A DNA stretch of 64,000 nt. Origin: Novosphingobium panipatense (GTDB lineage Bacteria > Pseudomonadota > Alphaproteobacteria > Sphingomonadales > Sphingomonadaceae). The stretch's first letter is position 1. Every line of letters begins with the position of its first letter. The notes below the pieces were generated by a model. It was not told the origin of the DNA and did not search any database. It saw only the letters and a program-made list of their open reading frames with translations. Shown here piece after piece: positions 57,903 through 64,000 of this stretch. Location: NCBI RefSeq assembly GCF_002149965.1, contig NZ_MSQB01000013.1, forward strand, positions 105,769 through 169,768, read 5' to 3'. The position numbers and the translations under genes are program-made.

Positions 57903-58799
57903 TCAGGCCGGGAGGGGGATGAATTCGTGCTCTTCTGGCACGCAGGCGAAGCGCTGTTCTCTCCAGTCTTCCTTGGCCTGCTCGATACGGTCGAGCGAGG
58001 AGGAGACGAAGTTCCAGAAGATGTGGCGCTTTTCCGGCAGCGGTTCGCCGCCCAGCAGCATCAGTCGGGTGCCGCCCTTGGCCCTCAGGATCACTTCGGC
58101 GCCCGGCTTGAAGACCACGAGTTCGGTCTCCTTGAAGCTGCCGGTCTGCCCTTCCACTTCCACTTCGCCGCCAACGACGTAGATCGCGCGTTCGACATGC
58201 TCGGCCTTCACCTGATAGCGCGCGCCGTCGAGCATGACGATATCGGCATAGACCATGTCGGAGTAGGTCTTGAGCGGCGAGGTCAGGCCGTCGGACGTCC
58301 CCGCGATCAAGGTCAGGCGCGTTCCGGCGTCTTCGGTTACCGGAATCTCGTCGGCCTTGTGGTGGGCGAAGGCGGGGGCGGTCTCTTCCGCTTCCTTGGG
58401 CAGCGCGATCCAGGTCTGGAGACCGAACAGCTTGCCGCCGCTGGCGCGAACTTCGGGAGAGGTACGCTCGGAATGGACGATGCCGCTGCCTGCCGTCATC
58501 CAGTTGACCTCGCCGGGACGGATCGCCTGCGCCGAGCCAAGCGAATCGCGGTGGAAGATTTCGCCTTCGACAAGATAGGTCAGCGTGGAAAGGCCGATGT
58601 GGGGATGCGGGCGCACGTCGAGGCCTTCGCCGCTGCGGAACACCGCCTCGCCCATCTGGTCGAAGAAGATGAAGGGACCGACCATGCGGCGCTGCGCGGT
58701 AGGCAGCGCGCGGCGGACCTGGAAGCCGTCGCCAAGATCGCGGACGGGGGGGAGAACGACGAGGTCGACACCTTCGATATCGGACGAATGGACGGTCAT
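57903..58799 (-). CDS. Pirin-family protein
   Basis: 298-residue bicupin. The cupin-1 metal motif is H-x-H in VRPHPHIGLSTLTYLVEGEI with the distal MTAGSGIVHSE; the C-terminal cupin lacks these. Pirins act as quercetin 2,3-dioxygenases or transcription cofactors. The ATG at 58799 follows AAGGA. It is encoded 13 bp upstream of the OsmC gene. The other pirin gene lies just upstream, so two related pirins are side by side but clearly diverged. Confidence 0.9.
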   Translation of the reverse strand: MTVHSSDIEGVDLVVLPPVRDLGDGFQVRRALPTAQRRMVGPFIFFDQMGEAVFRSGEGLDVRPHPHIGLSTLTYLVEGEIFHRDSLGSAQAIRPGEVNWMTAGSGIVHSERTSPEVRASGGKLFGLQTWIALPKEAEETAPAFAHHKADEIPVTEDAGTRLTLIAGTSDGLTSPLKTYSDMVYADIVMLDGARYQVKAEHVERAIYVVGGEVEVEGQTGSFKETELVVFKPGAEVILRAKGGTRLMLLGGEPLPEKRHIFWNFVSSSLDRIEQAKEDWREQRFACVPEEHEFIPLPA

Positions 58800-58890
58800 G
58801 GGGCAATCCTTCCTTGCGCTTCTTTTGTGCGATTGAGCGCCGGAGAGGAAAGTCGGCGCCGAAAAGGGAAAATGCAATCGGGGAAGAGTT

Positions 58891-58918
58891 GGGAGCGGGC
58901 GGATTTCCGCCCGCTCCC
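58891..58918 (-). other. Perfect 13-bp hairpin between the two pirin genes
   Basis: Arms GGGAGCGGGCGGA and its complement around a 2-nt centre, with no T-run after it on the minus strand. It may be an attenuator or an mRNA 3'-end block. It lies 10 bp past the stop of the upstream pirin gene. Confidence 0.6.
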
Positions 58919-58928
58919 GGTTCTTACG

Positions 58929-59627
58929 TCAAGCCGCGTCGACCAGTACGATCTCGCTGTCATCGATCGCGGTGATCCGCAGCACGTCGAGGTCGCTGAT
59001 CGCCACGCCGTCGCGGGCATTGGCGCGCACGTCCTCGATCTGCACCGCACCGATGGCGGGAACGAGGTAGGCCTTGCGGTCCTTGCCCAGCGGGTATTCG
59101 GCGGTTTCGCCGGCCTTCAGAGTGGCACCCACGACGCGGGCGTTGGTGCGGATCGGCAGGGCGTCGTTGTCGTTCTCGTAACCCGAGGCGAGCGTCACGA
59201 ACTGGCCCGAACGGTCGCCCTTGGGGAAGGGCTTGGCACCCCAGCTCGGCTGTTCACCGTCGCGGGTGGGGATGATCCAGATCTGGAAGATCTTCGTCGT
59301 CACGTCCTCGAGGTTGTATTCCGAGTGGGTGATCCCGGTACCGGCGCTCATCACTTGGACGTCGCCTGCTTCGGTGCGGCCCTTGTTGCCCAGGTTGTCC
59401 TGGTGGGTGATCGCGCCTTCACGGACGTAAGTGATGATTTCCATGTCGCGGTGCGGGTGCGGCGGGAAGCCGGTCTGCGGGGCGATCGCATCGTCGTTCC
59501 AGACGCGCAGGTTGCCCCAGTGGACGCGGGCCGGATCGTGGTAGCCGGCGAACGAGAAGTGGTGCTTGGCGTCGAGCCAGCCGTGGTTGGCACCGCCGAG
59601 GCTGTCAAAGGGGCGAAGTTCGATCAT
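58929..59627 (-). CDS. Pirin-family protein (YhhW-like)
   Basis: 232-residue pirin resembling E. coli YhhW, a quercetinase. The cupin metal site is in FPPHPHRDMEIITYVREG and the matching AGTGITHSEYN. It is about 65 residues shorter than its neighbour. The ATG at 59627 begins MIELRPFDSLGG, the usual YhhW-like start. It is divergent from the LysR gene and separated from it by 117 bp, so they may be a regulator-target pair. Confidence 0.88.
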   Translation of the reverse strand: MIELRPFDSLGGANHGWLDAKHHFSFAGYHDPARVHWGNLRVWNDDAIAPQTGFPPHPHRDMEIITYVREGAITHQDNLGNKGRTEAGDVQVMSAGTGITHSEYNLEDVTTKIFQIWIIPTRDGEQPSWGAKPFPKGDRSGQFVTLASGYENDNDALPIRTNARVVGATLKAGETAEYPLGKDRKAYLVPAIGAVQIEDVRANARDGVAISDLDVLRITAIDDSEIVLVDAA

Positions 59628-59744
59628 GTCCTGTCTCCGGGGAGCGGCGGGGTGAGGTGCCGTCCTGTTGAAACCCATATAGACTTCGCCTCATTTCAAG
59701 TTCAGAGGGATAAAATCGACCTGACTGTTCGAGGAGATTGAAAA

Positions 59745-60674
59745 GTGAGCAACCCCGGTACGCCGACGCTGGACCAGCTGCGTATCTTCCTGGCCATCGT
59801 CGATACCGGCAGTTTCGCCGCCGCCGGACGCAAGCTCAACCGCGCGGTCTCGGTCATCAGCTACGGCATCGCCAATCTCGAGGCGCAGCTCGGCGTGACC
59901 CTGTTCGAGCGCGAAGGCACGCGCAAGCCGGTTCTGACTACGGCGGGCCGCGCCGTCCTTTCGGAAGCGCGCGGCGTGGCCGAGGGAATCGACGGGCTCC
60001 GCGCCAAAGTGAAGGGCCTGCTCGACGGGCTCGAGGCCGAAGTGGACCTGGCGGTCGACGTCATGTTCCCGGCCGAACGGCTGGGCGTGATCCTTCGCGC
60101 CTTTGCCGCCGAATTTCCCACCGTCCAGCTTCGCCTCCATGTCGAGGCCTTGGGTGCCATCACCGCCATGGTCCTCGACGGGACAGCGGTGATCGGCCTG
60201 TCCGGCCCGCTCTTTGCTGGCGTGGAGGGGCTTGAAAGCGTGTCGCTCGGTTCGGTGGCCATGGTGCCGGTGGCCGCGCCCGACCATCCACTCGGCCGCA
60301 TGGACCCGATCCCGCCCGGCGCCGGACGCGAATATACCCAGCTCGTGCTCAGCGACCGCTCGCGCTTCACCGAAGGCAAGGACTTCTCGGTGATGAGCCC
60401 CAAGACCTGGCGCCTTGCCGATCTCGGCGCCAAGCACGCGCTGCTGCGGCAGGGCATCGGCTGGGGCAACATGCCGCTGCCGATGATCGAGGCCGATCTC
60501 GTATCCGGCACGCTCATCCGCCTTTCGATGCCCGACCATCCGGGCGGCATCTATCGCTTCGGTGGTATCTGGCGCCGCGACACCCCGCCTGGACCGGCGG
60601 CGGCATGGCTGCTCGATCGTTTCGCCGCCCAGTGTGAGCTGGATACCAACCTGAATTCGCTTCCCGACATCTGA
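59745..60674 (+). CDS. LysR-family transcriptional regulator
   Basis: 309-residue regulator: helix-turn-helix at about 10-65 (LDQLRIFLAIVDTGSFAAAG, LEAQLGVTLFERE) and a periplasmic-binding-type effector domain (about 95-300). GTG start with GAGGAG 11 nt upstream. It is transcribed away from the pirin genes, the usual LysR layout, so the pirin-OsmC transcript is the likely target. The effector is unknown. Confidence 0.92.
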   Translation: MSNPGTPTLDQLRIFLAIVDTGSFAAAGRKLNRAVSVISYGIANLEAQLGVTLFEREGTRKPVLTTAGRAVLSEARGVAEGIDGLRAKVKGLLDGLEAEVDLAVDVMFPAERLGVILRAFAAEFPTVQLRLHVEALGAITAMVLDGTAVIGLSGPLFAGVEGLESVSLGSVAMVPVAAPDHPLGRMDPIPPGAGREYTQLVLSDRSRFTEGKDFSVMSPKTWRLADLGAKHALLRQGIGWGNMPLPMIEADLVSGTLIRLSMPDHPGGIYRFGGIWRRDTPPGPAAAWLLDRFAAQCELDTNLNSLPDI

Positions 60675-60894
60675 AAATAGGGAAACGCCCCCGGGCTTAT
60701 AGTAAAAACCCTCCATTCCCGGACAGAAGCAAGACTGCAATCTTCATACCTCATGTATGGGATCTCGAATCGCGCGAAAAATCGGTTTGTCGCAGCCAAT
60801 TACTATGCGACACTCCGTGACATCGCGATTTTCCCATTGTCGCGATTGGTTCGATCATCCGGGTCGAATCGATCGTCGGTCTGGAGAGTTGATC

Positions 60895-61437
60895 ATGCTT
60901 CATGACGCCCTGAGCACCACGGCGAGCACGACAACGATAAATACGGGACAGGATTCAGAACATACTTATACCCCGCCCCTGCCGATCTCATCATCGGCAA
61001 GAGGCCACGCTGCAATGTGCAGGCAGGTTGCCGCGAACGACCTCCTCGTGCCGGGGTCGCCCCTGCCCGCCGAGGAGAACGACACTTCGGCAAAAGGCGG
61101 GCTTGCGGGATGGCAATTGCGCAAGGTCATCCGCCACGTCGAGGACAACCTCGGCCATTCGCTGCCCTGCTACGATCTGGCCGCCGTCGCGCGGCTGAGT
61201 ACCGGCCACTTCTGCCGTGCGTTCAAGACCAGCATGGGCGAACCCCCGCATGCCTATGTCATCCGCCAGCGCATCCGCCGCGCGCAGACGCTGATGCTGC
61301 ATACCGAGGATACCCTCTCCGAAATCGCCTGCATGTGCGGGTTGACCGATCAGGCCCATCTCACCCGCCTGTTCCGGCGCATCGTGGGCAGCACGCCGAA
61401 AGTCTGGCGAACCCGGTGGCGCGCCCAGCTCGGCTGA
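60895..61437 (+). CDS. AraC-family transcriptional regulator
   Basis: 180-residue regulator with a short, low-conservation N-terminus and a C-terminal AraC double helix-turn-helix (about 78-175: LRKVIRHVEDNLGHSLPCYD, LSTGHFCRAFKTSMGEPP, ISEIACMCG-like EIACMCGLTDQAHLTRLFRR). GGAGAG lies 8 nt upstream of the chosen ATG. Upstream (60675-60894) the sequence has repeated TCGCGATT-type motifs and no gene. No ligand domain is seen, so the signal is unknown. Confidence 0.85.
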   Translation: MLHDALSTTASTTTINTGQDSEHTYTPPLPISSSARGHAAMCRQVAANDLLVPGSPLPAEENDTSAKGGLAGWQLRKVIRHVEDNLGHSLPCYDLAAVARLSTGHFCRAFKTSMGEPPHAYVIRQRIRRAQTLMLHTEDTLSEIACMCGLTDQAHLTRLFRRIVGSTPKVWRTRWRAQLG

Positions 61438-61555
61438 CATCACCGGCCTTTAGCGGGCAATCACCACCTCTTCACATCGAGATCCCGGCCATGATCGTGC
61501 CGGGACCGGGTTCGAAGCATTCGGTCCTTTTGGAGCGGCGCTATCGAACCGCCTT

Positions 61556-61604
61556 GGGGACTGGCGGCCTTCCCTCCCCCGCCACGTCGCCAGTCCCCTT
61601 TCTT
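61556..61604 (+). terminator. Rho-independent terminator after the AraC gene
   Basis: Perfect 11-bp stem GGGGACTGGCG / CGCCAGTCCCC (61556-61566, 61588-61598), then TTTCTTCC. The rest of the 300-bp gap 61438-61737 holds another small hairpin near 61484-61506 and the promoter candidate listed next; no gene is seen. Confidence 0.8.
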
Positions 61605-61627
61605 CCGTCACGGCTTTTCAATTATCT

Positions 61628-61654
61628 GGAACAAAACGAGCGATCTTATCCGTA
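61628..61654 (+). promoter_or_regulatory. EcfG-like general-stress promoter candidate before doxX
   Basis: GGAAC (61628-61632), an 18-nt spacer, then CGTA (61651-61654). The alphaproteobacterial EcfG consensus is GGAAC-N16/18-CGTT, so the -10 has one mismatch. It lies 84 bp before the DoxX ATG. Confidence 0.4.
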
Positions 61655-61737
61655 TTCCTGAAAGACCGTTCCTGCGGCATTTCCTGGCCATCGAGGTTCC
61701 ACGGCCCTGCGGAACCCTCTCCAGCAAGGACAATGCC

Positions 61738-62145
61738 ATGAACACCGCAACTGCAAAGCTTACCCCTGCCGCTTCCAGCGAAGGGATCATCCGTTTCCTG
61801 CCTCTGGTAGGACGCATCCTGATTGCCGCCATCTTCATTCTCAGCGGCCTCTCCAAGCTTTCCGACCCGGCCGGCACGATGGCCTATATCGCCTCCGTCG
61901 GCCTCCCCCTCCCCGCCGTCGCCCTGGCCGGAGCCGTTGCCGTCGAAGTCATAGGCGGCGCCCTGCTGATCTCCGGCTATCGCTTGCGCACCGTGGCAGC
62001 AGCCCTGGCCCTGTTCAGCCTGGTTACGGCCGTCTTCTTCCACGCCCAGCTCGGCGACCAGAACCAGTTCATCCACTTCTTCAAGAACGTGGCGATGGCC
62101 GGCGGCCTCCTGCAGATCGTTGCTTTCTGCAAGGGCCGCGACTGA
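61738..62145 (+). CDS. DoxX-family membrane protein
   Basis: 135-residue protein with four helices of the DoxX type: FLPLVGRILIAAIFILSGLSKLSD, then VALAGAVAVEVIGGALLISGYR and AAALALFSLVTAVFFHAQ, then a last helix in FFKNVAMAGGLLQIVAF. DoxX proteins are linked to thiosulfate oxidation or redox stress. AGCAAGGA precedes the ATG. It forms a single-gene unit with its own terminator. Confidence 0.88.
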   Translation: MNTATAKLTPAASSEGIIRFLPLVGRILIAAIFILSGLSKLSDPAGTMAYIASVGLPLPAVALAGAVAVEVIGGALLISGYRLRTVAAALALFSLVTAVFFHAQLGDQNQFIHFFKNVAMAGGLLQIVAFCKGRD

Positions 62146-62173
62146 ACTTTCGCGACTGCACCGAACCCTCAGG

Positions 62174-62201
62174 AAGGGCCGCCGCGAGGCGGCCCTTTTT
62201 G
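62174..62201 (+). terminator. Rho-independent terminator after doxX
   Basis: Ten-bp stem AAGGGCCGCC / GGCGGCCCTT with GCGA loop and a TTTTT tail. Confidence 0.92.
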
Positions 62202-62223
62202 CGTTTCATGTCCGCACAGACCC

Positions 62224-62360
62224 TACATACATACGTTTTACTAAGTTATCGAAACCCGTTTCATAAGGGTCGAACATCCGAGTTTATTGAGCCTTAAACT
62301 TTCATTATCTGCCGACCCTTGACCGCCAGCCTGTCACAAAGAATACATACATCCGTTATA
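62224..62360. promoter_or_regulatory. Paired TACATACAT motifs upstream of the tyrosine phosphatase gene
   Basis: TACATACATACGTTTTA (62224-62240) and TACATACATCCGTTATA (62344-62360) agree at 15 of 17 positions and are 120 bp apart. The nearer copy lies 36 bp before the phosphatase start, in an AT-rich gap. I infer a regulator site. Confidence 0.4.
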
Positions 62361-62395
62361 CCTGCCGCCATCAACAAGACAGGAAGGACTCCGTA

Positions 62396-63442
62396 ATGCG
62401 CAAGATCGCCCCCATTGCCCTCCTCGCCGCGCTGGCGGCAGCATCGCCTGCCGCAGCCCGCGAGCTGGCCACGTTGACCCGGCTGGACGATGGGACCGTC
62501 GAACTGAGCCGCACGGACACCGCCTCCGCCACCGTCTGGATTAGCGCCGACACCGCGCTCGACGGGAAAGACCAGCGCTTCGCCGCCGCCAGCAGCGCGG
62601 CCAGGCTCAAGTTGCCGATCCCGGCCGGAACTCGCAGCTACGTCATTCTCGAAGGCAAGGACGGTAAGACCATGGTAGTCGCCGAGCGCGTGCTGCCGCT
62701 CCAGCAGGGCAGCAACTTTCGCGACATCGGCGGCTATGTCACCAAGGACGGCCGCACCGTGAAGTGGGACAAGGCCTTCCGCTCCGGCGCGATGCCGCTC
62801 CTGACCGAGGCCGACTACGGGCTGCTGGGCCAGCTCCATCTTGGCGCGGTGGTGGATTTGCGTTCGATCGAGGAGCGCGAAGTCGCGCCCGACATGCTCG
62901 ACGACCGCACGGGCGCGCTGTTCCTGGCCAACGACTATTCGATCAAGCCGCTATTCACGAACATGGCCAAAAGTGGCGGCGAGAACATGTACCGGGGCAT
63001 GGAGACCATGCTGGTCCCCCAGTTCCGCGCTTTGTTCAACCGCCTTCTCGCGAACGAGGGCGCGGTGGTCTACCACTGCTCGGCCGGTCAGGATCGCACC
63101 GGAATCGCCACGGCGCTGATCTATGATGTGCTGGGCGTCGATCGCGAGACGATCATCAAGGACTATCACCGCTCCACCGAGCTGCGCCGCCCGCAATGGG
63201 AAATGCCCAAGGTCGATCCGGCCGACTATCCGAACAACCCGATCCTGAAGTACTACGCCGCGCGGCCCGACGGTCAGCCCGCCAAGGCCGAGCCGCTCTA
63301 CACGAAAAGCGGCGCCTCGCACCTTGCCCAGTTCTTCACTTATCTGGACCAGCAATACGGCGGAACCGAAGGTTATCTGAAAGCCAAAATCGGCCTTACC
63401 GACGCCGATATCGTAAAGCTGCGCGAAACCATGCTCGACTGA
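62396..63442 (+). CDS. Exported tyrosine-protein phosphatase
   Basis: 348-residue protein. A signal peptide (IAPIALLAALAAASPAAA) is followed by a short beta domain (about 22-100) and a dual-specificity/PTP fold. The catalytic loop C-x5-R is HCSAGQDRTG, and the general-acid region lies in the preceding VDLRSIEEREVAPD. It resembles the secreted PTPs of the PF13350 group. It would act in the periplasm on a protein or small phosphate ester. The preceding region has the paired TACATACAT motifs. Confidence 0.9.
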   Translation: MRKIAPIALLAALAAASPAAARELATLTRLDDGTVELSRTDTASATVWISADTALDGKDQRFAAASSAARLKLPIPAGTRSYVILEGKDGKTMVVAERVLPLQQGSNFRDIGGYVTKDGRTVKWDKAFRSGAMPLLTEADYGLLGQLHLGAVVDLRSIEEREVAPDMLDDRTGALFLANDYSIKPLFTNMAKSGGENMYRGMETMLVPQFRALFNRLLANEGAVVYHCSAGQDRTGIATALIYDVLGVDRETIIKDYHRSTELRRPQWEMPKVDPADYPNNPILKYYAARPDGQPAKAEPLYTKSGASHLAQFFTYLDQQYGGTEGYLKAKIGLTDADIVKLRETMLD

Positions 63443-63532
63443 ATCGAATGCCCGCCCGGCGGATCGTCATCGATCCGGCCGGACGGGCCGAGCGAAGCCG
63501 CCCTCGGGTCGCAATCGAAGGCAGCCGCGATG

Positions 63533-63573
63533 AAGGCCGGAGCAATGCCCCCCAGCTTGCTCCGGCCTTTTCG
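63533..63573 (+). terminator. Terminator between phosphatase and metallophosphoesterase genes
   Basis: Thirteen-bp stem AAGGCCGGAGCAA and its complement (63533-63545, 63557-63569) with an 11-nt loop and TTTTC on the + side. It lies between convergent genes, so it may serve both. Confidence 0.8.
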
Positions 63574-63576
63574 CGC

Positions 63577-64000
63577 TCAGGGTTTGCGCAAGGTCACCGC
63601 ATCCAGCGGCTGCCCCGTCGCCGTGAAGGCGCGATAAGTCAGTGCGCCCTGGCTCACGTCTATCACCTGGTACGCCTGCGTGCGCGAGGCCGACTTGCGC
63701 GCCCAGGGCAGGCTGCCGACATCGTACATCTTCGGCCCCGCGACCGAGACGGCATAAGTCGTGCCCGCATCGTCGGCGGAAGGTCCGTCCTTGCCGATCG
63801 CGCCGCGGGCATAGCCGTGATCGTGGCCTTGCAGCACCAGATCGACCCGGTACTTGTCGATCAGCGGCTTGAGCGCCGCACGCAGCTTGGGATTGTCACG
63901 GTCGGGTTCGCTGGAAAACAGCGGGAAGTGCAGGAACATCACGGTCCAGCGGTTGGGATTGCTGGCCAGTAACCCATCCAGCCACTTCACGATGGCCTTG
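63577..64000 (-). CDS. Metallophosphoesterase (purple acid phosphatase-like), 3' part only
   Basis: The last 141 or so codons of a gene whose start is beyond the window. The visible part has HFPLFSSEPDRDN, a GHDHGY motif typical of the calcineurin-like/PAP metal site (LVLQGHDHGYARG), and a C-terminal beta segment (ALTYRAFTATGQPLDAV). A secreted acid phosphatase is likely. The missing N-terminus would hold the other metal ligands. Confidence 0.8.
   Translation of the reverse strand, partial: KAIVKWLDGLLASNPNRWTVMFLHFPLFSSEPDRDNPKLRAALKPLIDKYRVDLVLQGHDHGYARGAIGKDGPSADDAGTTYAVSVAGPKMYDVGSLPWARKSASRTQAYQVIDVSQGALTYRAFTATGQPLDAVTLRKP

Overview
The window looks like chromosome of an alphaproteobacterium of the order Sphingomonadales, with a gene set like Novosphingobium or a close relative. 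The evidence is the uniformly high GC, two very large sphingomonad-type TonB-dependent receptors, a gatCAB operon, a ChpT-type phosphotransferase, an alphaproteobacterial RpoH promoter, an MlaE with an N-terminal STAS domain, and many palindromic intergenic repeats. I see no phage, transposase, integrase, CRISPR array or tRNA. The genus is inference.

Layout. 0-8.7 kb: two TonB-dependent receptors around a small exported protein, then a Sel1/prolyl 4-hydroxylase. 8.7-15.4 kb: clpB under an RpoH-type promoter, a SnoaL-like protein, an M16 lipoprotein peptidase and a small partner. 15.5-20.7 kb: gatC-gatA-(52-codon ORF)-gatB, two FKBP isomerases and rpsU. 20.9-24.9 kb: an acidic low-complexity protein, then five 4-nt-overlapping genes (crcB, pseudouridine synthase, HAD phosphatase, small membrane protein, Atp12-like chaperone). 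24.9-25.9 kb: two orphan genes of lower GC and a repeat cluster. 26-29.6 kb: an Mla-type lipid transport operon. 29.8-35 kb: valS, queE and a MATE exporter. 35-41.1 kb: a HerA-like ATPase, a TIGR02186/TauE pair, and a compact NfrB-like glycosyltransferase with an outer-membrane barrel partner. 41.3-48.1 kb: glyoxalase, SIMPL protein, phosphatase, RNase P RNA behind an amidase, a frameshifted chpT next to an M67 peptidase, an RluD-type synthase and rpoH. 48.4-57.3 kb: a C4-dicarboxylate block (dctA, porin, malic enzyme and an oxidoreductase in one probable operon, with divergent dctBD). 57.5-64 kb: a pirin-pirin-OsmC group with a divergent LysR regulator, an AraC regulator, DoxX, an exported tyrosine phosphatase and a metallophosphoesterase cut by the window edge.

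How the genes fit together. RpoH, encoded here, probably drives clpB. Porin, DctA and malic enzyme could carry malate from the medium to pyruvate under DctB control. The NfrB-like enzyme and its barrel partner could make and export a surface glycan. The observations I rate highest are the NfrB/barrel locus without the usual periplasmic scaffold or c-di-GMP domain, a DctD-like regulator with no GAFTGA loop, the chpT frameshift at a GC-dinucleotide run, the small coupled ORF inside gatCAB, and a two-copy intergenic repeat whose core is inverted relative to its flanks.
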